Shown: positions 28,029 through 35,418 of the stretch, piece after piece | Layout: every line of letters begins with the position of its first letter | Numbering within the stretch: the first letter of the stretch is position 1 | Assembly: GCA_016841875.1 (NCBI GenBank) | Contig: JAENYG010000026.1 | Location: forward strand, 1 to 43,222 | Source: Syntrophomonas sp. | Lineage (GTDB): Bacteria; Bacillota; Syntrophomonadia; Syntrophomonadales; Syntrophomonadaceae | Length of the DNA: 43,222 nt | Reading direction: 5' to 3' | Program-made: the position numbers and the translations under genes | The notes under the pieces: generated by a model | The model's input: only the letters and a program-made list of their open reading frames with translations | Databases searched by the model: none | Told to the model about the DNA's origin: nothing

Positions 28029-28940
28029 CTAAACCTCCGATGCGGTATTAGGTGTGTTTATTACTGTAGCCAATACTTTTAATGCTTTGTTTTTATCGGG
28101 GAAACACAGGCGGCCAGTCTTATCTTTCATTTCCCATATAGATTCAAAGGTGCCTTCAAAATGACGGGCATCAAATTGTACAGTCAGAAATACTTCATCG
28201 CCGGGCCTGGTTTCGGGAACAGCAGCCGCTACATTCATAGCCTTAATTCTTGTTTTAGATTGATTGGTACACTCAAAAACCCTATCTACCCAGGTAACTG
28301 TGCCAGTATTTTTGATTGTCCATTGGTGGTCGAATTCCTCATAAAAGGTTACTTCATGGTTTTGGGCAGGATGCTCACCGATTAACTGCAGATCATCACC
28401 GGGGTAAAACGGTGAAAGATCTTCGGGGGTGATTTTTGCAGGGTCTTTAGGAGGATTATTTTGCAATTTATCAATAACATCTGGCAGCACAAAACTTACA
28501 TCATCATTTTGAGATATAGCAAATTCTATAAATTGCTCATAAAGCCCCTCAAAGACCACTGTTCTATCAGTAAGTTCGGGGACTTCGAATGAATCACACA
28601 ATTTTGGAAATACCCTGGAGGATATAGCAAAATTGCAATAAGCAATAAAGGTTTCCTTATTCTTGTTCCCTTGTATGTAAGTCTTTATTGGTGATGAAAG
28701 ACCGCTGTATTTTTTGCTGCCGCCATATAATCTCTTCCGATATGTGGGATCGTCTCCAGTCAATCCTGTTGGCAGGAAGGAACTGCATCTGAAATCTCTA
28801 TTTTTATTTGATGACTCCTGGTTCGATCCGGCGGGATTAGTTTCACCACAAAGCGCAGAGAAAATCTCTAGTACAAACTGCCCTTGGTTGGAACAAGGGA
28901 AGTGTTTATATAATTTTCTAATAAACTCGCAGAAGCGCAT
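28029..28940 (-). CDS. NBR1-Ig-like domain protein, first gene of the Hachiman-type operon
   Basis: This 303-residue protein has two parts. Residues 1-165 form an unrecognised helical, cysteine-containing domain (FCEFIRKLYKHFPCS, then FEGLYEQFIEFAIS). Residues about 178-296 match the NBR1-Ig-like (Ig_NBR1) beta-sandwich: HQWTIKNTGTVTWVDRVF (206-223), VPETRPGDEVFLTVQF (241-256) and ESIWEMKDKTGRLCFPD (266-282). The conserved Trp residues W207, W217 and W269 are present. In eukaryotes this fold binds autophagy cargo; in bacteria its role is not established. There is no signal peptide. AGGGGG lies about nine bases before the ATG. Leading a Hachiman operon, it may be a sensor, adaptor or effector. 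Confidence 0.75.
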   Translation of the reverse strand: MRFCEFIRKLYKHFPCSNQGQFVLEIFSALCGETNPAGSNQESSNKNRDFRCSSFLPTGLTGDDPTYRKRLYGGSKKYSGLSSPIKTYIQGNKNKETFIAYCNFAISSRVFPKLCDSFEVPELTDRTVVFEGLYEQFIEFAISQNDDVSFVLPDVIDKLQNNPPKDPAKITPEDLSPFYPGDDLQLIGEHPAQNHEVTFYEEFDHQWTIKNTGTVTWVDRVFECTNQSKTRIKAMNVAAAVPETRPGDEVFLTVQFDARHFEGTFESIWEMKDKTGRLCFPDKNKALKVLATVINTPNTASEV

Positions 28941-29110
28941 CCTTTGTTCCCCCTCTCCCTACTATGAATTTACAAAGTGTCCCCAAAAAGTCCCCTTTTC
29001 CCGTCAGAAATACCCCTGATTGCTCTCCTTACAATTGAAGCTTGTCCCGCCATAATTAACTTATAGGACATCCAAGGGGGTGAATACACCACAAAAACCT
29101 TCTAATTAAT
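28941..29110 (-). other. Leader of the Hachiman-type operon
   Basis: About 170 bases separate the candidate promoter from the NBR1-Ig start. The segment is rich in short G runs when read on the - strand. A 33-codon frame (29,071 to 28,970, - strand) is present but lacks a ribosome site. No tRNA or clear riboswitch fold was seen. Confidence 0.3.
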
Positions 29111-29127
29111 TTATTGTATCACAATAA
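29111..29127 (-). promoter_or_regulatory. Extended -10 promoter overlapping a 7-3-7 palindrome (operator candidate)
   Basis: The 17 bases TTATTGTATCACAATAA are a perfect 7-bp inverted repeat with a 3-base spacer. On the - strand the same bases contain TGATACAAT, an extended -10 element (TG-N-TACAAT). No good -35 is seen, which is normal for extended -10 promoters. The arrangement suggests a repressor site blocking the promoter of the four-gene operon. Confidence 0.45.
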
Positions 29128-29245
29128 ATACCAAATAGGTGCCTTTAAATTTGTTGTTACTTATAAGCAGTTATAAACAGACAAACAAAAGAAAAGGCAT
29201 TGTCCTGGTGGTATAGATGCAGTCAAAGCAACTGTAACTAACGTA

Positions 29246-29286
29246 GCCGAACAGGCTCGCAACAAAAAAAAGCGAGTTTTTTCGGC
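29246..29286 (+). terminator. Composite hairpin with T run
   Basis: CTCGC (29,256-29,260) pairs with GCGAG (29,272-29,276), followed directly by six T (29,277-29,282). An outer GCCGA/TCGGC pair (29,246-29,250 with 29,282-29,286) encloses it. The A-rich loop also makes it terminator-like on the - strand. It separates the defence operon promoter from the prophage genes. Confidence 0.5.
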
Positions 29287-29330
29287 AAATAGTCGTGCCC
29301 TTTTTCTCGCTGAGGAAAGGGGCTTATTTT

Positions 29331-29804
29331 ATGTTCAGGAAGTTCAAAACCAGTAAAAAGAAGCGCACCAACTACATTTATTACGGCGAGGGTAGCAGCA
29401 AGACAGTATTAATACCGGGTGAGGATGGCGTTACAGAAGCAATTATTGAAACCCTGCACAGCCTCGATGATGAGGAAGTTGACAACGATCGCCGGGAAAC
29501 GAGAAGGCACAGCAATTTTGATGACCTAAACGACAAGGCGGAAATTCTCACTGATCCGGACAGTGACGTAGAAGATCGAATCATTTCTGCGCTAGAACGG
29601 GAGAGAGCCAAAACAATAGTAGATAATGCTATCTCTACTTTAAAGCCAAGGGAACAAAACATTATCAAGTGGCTTTATCTATCGGACAGCCCCCTATCTC
29701 AAGCTGAAGTTGGAGAACGACTTGGAATAGCGGAGGACAGTGTTAAAAAAAGTGCTTTTCGGATTAGGAAAAAGTTAAAAGAAATTCTCCAAGGCAAAAT
29801 TTAA
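29331..29804 (+). CDS. Sigma-70 region-4-like phage regulator
   Basis: The C-terminal half is a sigma region 4 helix-turn-helix: TLKPREQNIIKWLYLSDSPL, then SQAEVGERLGIAEDSVKKSA and FRIRKKLKEIL. The N-terminal half is basic, then strongly acidic (DDEEVDNDRRE, DPDSDVEDR), with no region 2. It is therefore likely a small phage transcription regulator rather than a complete sigma factor. The frame opens at 29,295, but ATG 29,331 has AAAGGGG eight to nine bases before it (157 residues). It is the first + strand gene after the defence operon. Confidence 0.78.
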   Translation: MFRKFKTSKKKRTNYIYYGEGSSKTVLIPGEDGVTEAIIETLHSLDDEEVDNDRRETRRHSNFDDLNDKAEILTDPDSDVEDRIISALERERAKTIVDNAISTLKPREQNIIKWLYLSDSPLSQAEVGERLGIAEDSVKKSAFRIRKKLKEILQGKI

Positions 29805-29812
29805 GGCATTTA

Positions 29813-29877
29813 TTTTGTCCACCTACCCCCTTTCTCGTGGCTTATATACGAAGGACAAAAACCACAGAAGGGGGAGG
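29813..29877 (+). ncRNA. Probable 5' leader RNA pseudoknot overlapping the ribosome site
   Basis: TTTTGTCC (29,813-29,820) pairs with GGACAAAA (29,853-29,860), a perfect 8-bp stem. Loop bases CCCCCTTTCT (29,826-29,835) pair with AGAAGGGGG (29,866-29,874), leaving one bulged T, and make an H-type pseudoknot. The second helix covers the first bases of the GGGGAGG ribosome site of the gene at 29,887. A bioinformatically defined 'DUF2800' RNA motif is known near such genes; I cannot say whether this is it. Confidence 0.55.
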
Positions 29878-29886
29878 TGATGAAAA

Positions 29887-30075
29887 ATGCTTAGACACCA
29901 CGTGGTAATCAACGTGTCAGATACAAAAGGGAAAAAGGTGAATGTCCTAAGAGGTGGGGATATAAAACTCCGCGATAGGATACTAAATTTCCTTTTAGGC
30001 AAAGAGCAGAAAATGCTGGTACTTGTACCCAGTGAAATTGTGGAATCAGTATCCATTAAAGAAGTTCAAAGATAG
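29887..30075 (+). CDS. Small phage protein, 62 aa, unknown function
   Basis: The protein has a short beta-rich start (HHVVINVSDTKGKKVNVLRG) and a second half with KMLVLVPSEIVESVSIKEV. No domain is recognised. GGAGG lies nine bases before ATG 29,887, inside the downstream arm of the putative pseudoknot, so its translation may be controlled. It is the first of the short-gap series leading to DUF2800. Confidence 0.6.
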   Translation: MLRHHVVINVSDTKGKKVNVLRGGDIKLRDRILNFLLGKEQKMLVLVPSEIVESVSIKEVQR

Positions 30076-30110
30076 CAGGCGATGCTGGACGTGGAAAGGA
30101 GGAAAACACG

Positions 30111-30446
30111 GTGAAAGTTGAGATTAATTTAAACCTTGATGAGTTTAAAAACCTACTAGTTAATTGTGATGAATTTAGGCAGCTATTAGCAACCGGCATA
30201 GAGGAACCGGCTACTGAAACAGTTGAGAGCGTTGGGGGCGTAAAAGGTGATGAGCCTTCGGCTACAAAGCAAGAACCTGAAAGCACAGTCACCATGGAAA
30301 CAGTCCGGGCCAAGCTTGCGGCATTAATGCAAATTGGCAAACAAGCTGAAGTCAAGGAACTACTTAAAAAACATGGCGGGGATAAACTCTCAGACATCCC
30401 TAAGGAAAATTACCCAGCCTTGTTAGCAGAAGCGGAGGCGATATAA
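30111..30446 (+). CDS. Small acidic phage protein, 111 aa, unknown function
   Basis: The N-terminus, MKVEINLNLDEFKNLL, is followed by an acidic linker of low complexity. The C-terminal helical part (VRAKLAALMQIGKQAEVKEL, then LKKHGGDKLSDI and YPALLAEAEAI) resembles the small modules often found directly before DUF2800 genes. Function is unknown. AAAGGAGG precedes GTG 30,111 by eight bases, and the stop directly touches the next ATG, so the two genes are probably translated together. Confidence 0.75.
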   Translation: MKVEINLNLDEFKNLLVNCDEFRQLLATGIEEPATETVESVGGVKGDEPSATKQEPESTVTMETVRAKLAALMQIGKQAEVKELLKKHGGDKLSDIPKENYPALLAEAEAI

Positions 30447-31607
30447 ATGGCTGAACATGCGTTACTTTCAGCCTCCGGCTCTGAGCGTTGGATTCAGTGC
30501 CAACCCTCAGCACGACTTGAGGAAGCGGTGGATGAGGAAACCAGTGAGTATGCAAAAGAAGGCAGTTTTGCCCACGGCCTGGCGGAAACATATCTAGCTC
30601 GTCATTTGGGGTCAATTAAAAAAAGTGAGTTTAACAAAAGGCTTAAGAAGCTAAAGCAAGATTCTTTCTATAACCAAGAGCTAGATGATTATGTGAATGT
30701 TTATGTGGAGTTTGCCATCGAGAAAATCAACGAGGCCAGGGCTAGAACAGCGGATGCGGTGGTGCTTTTGGAAATGAAGCTGGATTATTCCGAGTGGGTT
30801 CCCAGTGGTTTTGGCACCGGCGATCTGGTTTTAGTTAGCGATGATGTCTTGGAAGTAATTGACATGAAATTTGGACGTGGTATTGAAATTTCCGCCATCG
30901 ACAATAGTCAAATGCGGTTATACGGCTTAGGCGCATTGAATCAGTTCGGCTGCCTTTACAACATTAATACAGTCAGGATGACTATTGTGCAGCCTCGCTT
31001 AGATAATATCAGTACAGACGAAATGTCGGTTGATGATTTGATGTATTGGGCTACCAATACGGTCATGGGAGCAGCGGAAAAAGCCTGGAAGGGCGAGGGA
31101 GAATTCCTGCCGGGAGATCATTGTCGCTTTTGCCGGGTAAGAGCAACCTGTAGAGCAAGGGCCGAGGCTAACAACCGGCTGGCTTGCTACGATTTTCAGG
31201 AACCGCCCCTTTTAACGGACGAAGAAATCGTAGATGTGCTGGATGCCGCTGATGAATATATAAGATGGATTTCCGATGTACAGGCATTTGCTTTGGATCA
31301 GGCGGCTAACCACGGTAAACAGTGGGCCGGTTACAAGCTGGTAGAAGGCCGTAGTGTTAGGAAGTATATGGACGAGACCAAGGTAGCAAAAGCATTGCAG
31401 GCCGCAGGATATAGTGAAGACCAGATTTTTGAAAAAGTTCTGCTTGGTATTACCAAGATGGAAAAAGCGGTAGGTAAAAAGCAGTTCAATGAGCTGCTAG
31501 CTGGTCTGGTGGAAAAACCACCGGGTAAGCCCAAACTGGCACCCGAATCAGATAGGCGTTCAGCACTCAAGAGTACAGCTGAAATTGATTTTAAGGAGGA
31601 TATTTAA
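30447..31607 (+). CDS. DUF2800 protein, Cas4/RecB-like PD-(D/E)xK nuclease with probable Fe-S cluster
   Basis: This 386-residue phage protein opens with HALLSASGSERWIQCQPSAR, typical of DUF2800. The nuclease core shows VLEVIDMKFGRG (near residue 135), the D...xK part of a PD-(D/E)xK site, with QMRLYGLGAL downstream like the QxxxY motif of RecB nucleases. C18 together with the late cluster HCRFCRVRATC (about 225-235) gives the four cysteines used for a [4Fe-4S] cluster in Cas4 and AddB. It probably acts as an exonuclease in phage recombination, next to the DUF2815 protein. Confidence 0.88.
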   Translation: MAEHALLSASGSERWIQCQPSARLEEAVDEETSEYAKEGSFAHGLAETYLARHLGSIKKSEFNKRLKKLKQDSFYNQELDDYVNVYVEFAIEKINEARARTADAVVLLEMKLDYSEWVPSGFGTGDLVLVSDDVLEVIDMKFGRGIEISAIDNSQMRLYGLGALNQFGCLYNINTVRMTIVQPRLDNISTDEMSVDDLMYWATNTVMGAAEKAWKGEGEFLPGDHCRFCRVRATCRARAEANNRLACYDFQEPPLLTDEEIVDVLDAADEYIRWISDVQAFALDQAANHGKQWAGYKLVEGRSVRKYMDETKVAKALQAAGYSEDQIFEKVLLGITKMEKAVGKKQFNELLAGLVEKPPGKPKLAPESDRRSALKSTAEIDFKEDI

Positions 31608-31608
31608 A

Positions 31609-32133
31609 GTGAAAGTAGTTACAGGAAAAGTGAGATTTTCGTATCCAAATGTCTTTGAACCCAAATCAGTAAATGGTAGTGCCCCCCGATATAGCGTCAG
31701 CCTTATTATTCCCAAAAGTGATAAGAAGACGCTAGCCAAGATTAAAACCGCTATTGAGGCGGTTAAAAAGGAAGGAGCCCACAAGTGGGGCGGCAAGGTT
31801 CCGGCTAATTTGAGATTGCCTTTGAGAGACGGAGACGTGGACAGGGCGGACGATGAGGCATACGCAAACAGTTATTTCATTAATGTCAACAGCAATACCA
31901 AGCCGGGGATTGTGGACGGGGACCTAAACCCCATCATGGATCAGAGTGAGTTTTACGCTGGTTGCTATGGCAGGGCATCAATCGTGTTTTTTGCTTACAA
32001 CACCAACGGTTCCCGGGGCATCAGCGCAGCTCTTCAAAATCTGCAGAAGTTGGAAGATGGCGAACCCTTGGGCGGCAAGTCTAGACCAGAAGATGACTTC
32101 GGTGGAGATTTTGACGAGGATCTTTTAGGATGA
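31609..32133 (+). CDS. DUF2815 protein, probable phage single-stranded DNA-binding protein
   Basis: The protein begins KVVTGKVRFSYPNVFEPKSV and continues with YSVSLIIPKSDKKTLAKIKT and GFYAG-like segments of the DUF2815 family (EFYAGCYGRASIVFFAYNTN). The C-terminus is acidic and disordered, ending DFDEDLLG, as in SSB-type proteins. It probably coats single-stranded DNA during replication or annealing. The frame opens at TTG 31,585, but GTG 31,609 after AAGGAGGAT is the better start (174 residues). It overlaps the polymerase start by four bases. Confidence 0.85.
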   Translation: MKVVTGKVRFSYPNVFEPKSVNGSAPRYSVSLIIPKSDKKTLAKIKTAIEAVKKEGAHKWGGKVPANLRLPLRDGDVDRADDEAYANSYFINVNSNTKPGIVDGDLNPIMDQSEFYAGCYGRASIVFFAYNTNGSRGISAALQNLQKLEDGEPLGGKSRPEDDFGGDFDEDLLG

Positions 32134-34073
32134 GAACTTTAGCTTTGGATTTAGAGACTTATTCGGGTGTAGACCTCACTAAAAGTGGGGTCTATGCCTA
32201 CACCAACTCATCGGATTTTGAAATATTACTGCTGGCTTATGCCTTTGATGATGACCCGGTAGAAATAATTGACCTGGCCAGCGGTGAAAAAGTGACAGAC
32301 GAGGTTTGGGAAGCATTAATAAATTCTGAAGTGGTAAAGACAGCTTTTAATGCTAATTTCGAGAGAACCTGCCTAACAAGGTATTTTAATACATCGATGC
32401 CACCGGAGGAGTGGCGTTGTAGCCAGGCCCATGCTTTGACCCTGGGTCTTCCAGCTAGCTTAGAAGGGGTGGCCAAGTGTCTAAAGCTTTCTCAAAAGAA
32501 AATGCAGGAGGGGAAGCAGTTAATTCGCTTCTTCTCCATGCCTTGCAAACCCACTAAAACTAATGGTGGAAGAACCAGAAATCTACCGGAACACGACCTA
32601 GAGAAGTGGGAGTTATTTAAGACCTATTGCAAACAGGACGTGGAAGTGGAGCGTTCTATCCGGCAAAAGTTAAATAATTACCCTATGCCGGAGCAGGAAC
32701 TGAAACTATGGTATTTAGACCAGCGCATTAATGATTACGGATTGCGGGTGGATATGAAGTTAGTGAAAAGCGCTCTTTTGTGTGATGAAGGTTATCAGAT
32801 AAAACTTATACAGGAAGCCAAGCAATTAACCGGGCTGGAGAACCCCAACAGCCCCGCCCAGCTAAAAAGTTGGCTGCAAGATAAACACGGTATCCAAGTG
32901 GAAAGCCTAGCCAAGGATACAGTAACAGAAATATTGGAAGAAGTGGCCAACCCGATAGTTAAACGGGCCTTAGAGCTAAGACAAGAAATGTCCAGAACTT
33001 CGGTTAAAAAATATGAAGCTATGGATAGAGCAGTCTGTGAGGATGACCGAGTGAGGGGGCTGCTGCAGTATTACGGAGCCTCGACTGGTCGGTTTGCGGG
33101 GAGGTTGGTTCAAATCCACAACCTACCCAGGAATAACATGAGCGATTTAGACCTAGCTCGGAGGTTATTGTCAGCGGGGCATTATGAGGCTTTGGAAATA
33201 TTGTTTGAATCGGTACCCGATGTTTTATCTCAGTTAATTAGAACGGCCTTCATCCCCTCCCCCGGCCATCGTTTTATAGTATCGGATTTTTCAGCGATTG
33301 AAGCCAGAATTATTGCTTGGCTGGCCGGTGAAAAATGGAGGCTGGATGTATTTAATACCCACGGCAAAATTTATGAAGCCTCGGCAGCCCAAATGTTCGG
33401 GGTGCCAATAGAGAGCATCACCAAAGGCAGCGAGCTTCGGCAGAAGGGTAAAATAGCGGAACTTGGACTTGGTTATCAGGGAAGTGTTGGAGCTCTGAAA
33501 TCCATGGGCGCACTGAAAATGGGCTTACAAGAAGCAGAGCTGTCGGGAATAGTATCAGCTTGGCGTAAGGCTAACCCCAAAATAGTTAAACTTTGGTGGA
33601 CCATAGAAGAAGCGGCTATCCGGGCTGTAAGGGATAGAACGACAGAAAAGCTACAGCGCAAAGTGAAGCTTTATTACAAAGGCGGTGTGCTGTTTATGCA
33701 ATTACCCTCGGGGCGGAGCTTGGCTTATGTACGACCTAAAATTGAGCTGGATGAGCGTTATGGCAAGGACAAATTGACCTACGAAGGTGTGGAGCTGGGC
33801 AAATGGTGCCGGATTGATACCTATGGAGGGAAGTTGGCGGAGAATTTGACCCAGGCAATTGCTAGGGATTGTTTAGCTGAATCGCTTTTAAGACTTGATG
33901 CTGCCGGTTACAAAATAGTAAGTCACATACATGACGAAGTGGTGCTAGATGTCCCCCACGGTTTTGGCTCCCTAAAAGAAGTGGAAGCAATTATGAGTGA
34001 GGATATTGACTGGGCACCGGGGTTACCGATGAGGGCAGATAGCTTCGAGGCGGACTACTACAAAAAAGATTAG
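32130..34073 (+). CDS. Phage family-A DNA polymerase with 3'-5' exonuclease domain
   Basis: The N-terminus carries an exonuclease motif DLETYSG (6-12), with FNANFERTCL as Exo II-like and YCKQDVEVERSI as Exo III-like segments. The polymerase domain shows motif A VSDFSAIEARIIAWLAG (near 385), an O-helix region RQKGKIAELGLGYQGSVGAL, and motif C HIHDEVVLDV (near 600). It is 647 residues long, with no 5'-3' exonuclease domain, as usual for phage enzymes of this module. ATG 32,130 overlaps the DUF2815 stop. It is the phage's main replicative polymerase by inference. Confidence 0.95.
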   Translation: MRTLALDLETYSGVDLTKSGVYAYTNSSDFEILLLAYAFDDDPVEIIDLASGEKVTDEVWEALINSEVVKTAFNANFERTCLTRYFNTSMPPEEWRCSQAHALTLGLPASLEGVAKCLKLSQKKMQEGKQLIRFFSMPCKPTKTNGGRTRNLPEHDLEKWELFKTYCKQDVEVERSIRQKLNNYPMPEQELKLWYLDQRINDYGLRVDMKLVKSALLCDEGYQIKLIQEAKQLTGLENPNSPAQLKSWLQDKHGIQVESLAKDTVTEILEEVANPIVKRALELRQEMSRTSVKKYEAMDRAVCEDDRVRGLLQYYGASTGRFAGRLVQIHNLPRNNMSDLDLARRLLSAGHYEALEILFESVPDVLSQLIRTAFIPSPGHRFIVSDFSAIEARIIAWLAGEKWRLDVFNTHGKIYEASAAQMFGVPIESITKGSELRQKGKIAELGLGYQGSVGALKSMGALKMGLQEAELSGIVSAWRKANPKIVKLWWTIEEAAIRAVRDRTTEKLQRKVKLYYKGGVLFMQLPSGRSLAYVRPKIELDERYGKDKLTYEGVELGKWCRIDTYGGKLAENLTQAIARDCLAESLLRLDAAGYKIVSHIHDEVVLDVPHGFGSLKEVEAIMSEDIDWAPGLPMRADSFEADYYKKD

Positions 34074-34086
34074 GAGGTTTTTATAT

Positions 34087-34872
34087 ATGGGTAATATCAA
34101 AGTTTTTAATCATACAGAGTTTGGAGAACTAAAAATTTTAATTATCAATGGTAAAGAGTATTTTCCAGCCAGTGGTAGTGCAGCTGTGTTAGGCTACACC
34201 AACCCCAGGGATGCAGTATCCCGCCATTGCCGTGGGGTCGTGAAACACGACATCATCGATAATCTTGGCCGGAAACAAGAGATGAATTTTATTCCGGAAG
34301 GTGATCTTTACCGCTTGATTGTCCGCTCCAATTTACCAGAAGCAGAGCGATTCGAAAGATGGGTTTTTGATGAGGTATTGCCTTCCATTAGAAAATTTGG
34401 GCTGTATGCCACTGACACACTTATAGATGACATTCTGAATAATCCCGACCTGGGCATTAGGTTATTCTCCGAATACAAGCAGGCTAAGGAAAAGGCCAAA
34501 CAGCTGGAGCTGGAAAGCGCCAAGCAAAAGCAAATAATCGGTGAGCTAAGGCCTAAGGCTTCTTACTACGATTTAATCCTGCAAAACAAATCCTTAGTTC
34601 CCATCACAAAAATTGCTAAGGACTACGGCATGTCGGGCCAGGCCATGAATAAGCTGCTTCACAAGTTGGGGGTGCAGTATAAAATGGGAAACACTTGGCT
34701 TTTGTATCAGGACTACGCCGATCAAGGCTATACCCAATCTAAAACACATACCATTGATGCTGAGAAAAGTGTCATGCATACTTACTGGACGCAAAAAGGC
34801 AGACTCTTTCTTTATGATCTTCTGAAAAACGAAAGGGGTCTACTGCCGATTATTGAACGAAAAATTGCTTAG
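34087..34872 (+). CDS. Phage antirepressor with BRO-N and KilA-C domains
   Basis: The N-terminal BRO-N domain includes FNHTEFGELKILIINGKEYF, AAVLGYTNPRDAVSRHC, FIPEGDLYRLIVRSNLPEAE and WVFDEVLPSIRKFGLYAT. After a coiled-coil linker (KEKAKQLELESAKQKQII), the C-terminal ANT/KilAC domain reads SLVPITKIAKDYGMSGQAMN, KLLHKLGVQYKMGN and YWTQKGRLFLYDLL. Such proteins counter the phage repressor and promote lytic growth. It is 261 residues long, preceded by TTAGGAGG, and sits in the replication operon rather than beside the repressor. Confidence 0.92.
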   Translation: MGNIKVFNHTEFGELKILIINGKEYFPASGSAAVLGYTNPRDAVSRHCRGVVKHDIIDNLGRKQEMNFIPEGDLYRLIVRSNLPEAERFERWVFDEVLPSIRKFGLYATDTLIDDILNNPDLGIRLFSEYKQAKEKAKQLELESAKQKQIIGELRPKASYYDLILQNKSLVPITKIAKDYGMSGQAMNKLLHKLGVQYKMGNTWLLYQDYADQGYTQSKTHTIDAEKSVMHTYWTQKGRLFLYDLLKNERGLLPIIERKIA

Positions 34873-34887
34873 GGAGGGGAAAAACCT

Positions 34888-35418
34888 ATGGACAAAATTA
34901 ATCCTGATCATTACCTAGTGGGTGGTATAGAAACCATTGACTACATCCAAGCCAAGCTAACGGGGGAGCAGTTTACGGGCTACCTTGTGGGTAATGTAAT
35001 TAAATACCTCTCCCGCTTTGAGTATAAAGCAGGGGAAGAAGACTTGCAAAAAGCCCGCTGGTATTTGAACCGATTGCTAGTGCAAAGGAAAAGGCCCGTC
35101 ATCTATGTCTGCTCCCCGCTCAGGGGAGATGTGGAAAGAAACATTCATAAGGCCATTGGCTATTCTAGATATATTTACAGTAAAGGCGGTATCCCTTTAG
35201 CACCCCATGTTATATTTACTACCTTTCTCGATGATGATGACCCCGTGGAAAGGGCTGCTGGAATGGAGATGGGTTTAGAACTGCTAGCCAAGTGTGATGA
35301 GCTATGGGCTTTTGGAGATAAGGTTTCGGAAGGCATGGCTGGTGAGATAGCTGCGGCAGAAGAAATTGGGCTTAAAGCAAAGCGGTTTAATAGTCGACTG
35401 GAGGCGATTACTCCATGA
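34888..35418 (+). CDS. DUF3310 protein fused to a DUF4406-like nucleoside deoxyribosyltransferase-type domain
   Basis: Residues 1-68 match DUF3310 (INPDHYLVGGIETIDYIQAK, GNVIKYLSRFEYKAGEEDLQ, KARWYLNRLL). Residues 70-176 form a second domain, VIYVCSPLRGDVERNIHKAI, YSRYIYSKGGIPLAPHVIFT, CDELWAFGDKVSEGMAGEI. This has the shape of DUF4406/DUF7768, related to nucleoside 2-deoxyribosyltransferases. The two domains are usually separate phage genes. A role in nucleotide metabolism during replication is possible but not shown. AGGGAGGGG precedes the ATG, and the gene overlaps the primase start by four bases. Confidence 0.8.
   Translation: MDKINPDHYLVGGIETIDYIQAKLTGEQFTGYLVGNVIKYLSRFEYKAGEEDLQKARWYLNRLLVQRKRPVIYVCSPLRGDVERNIHKAIGYSRYIYSKGGIPLAPHVIFTTFLDDDDPVERAAGMEMGLELLAKCDELWAFGDKVSEGMAGEIAAAEEIGLKAKRFNSRLEAITP

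Noticed and set aside
28970-29071. A 33-codon - strand frame in the leader of the Hachiman-type operon
   Set aside because: There is no Shine-Dalgarno before its ATG and nothing recognisable in the peptide; it could only be supported by conservation.
29295-29330. Longer N-terminus for the sigma-like gene, from 29,295
   Set aside because: The extra twelve residues have no ribosome site, whereas ATG 29,331 has AAAGGGG at proper spacing.
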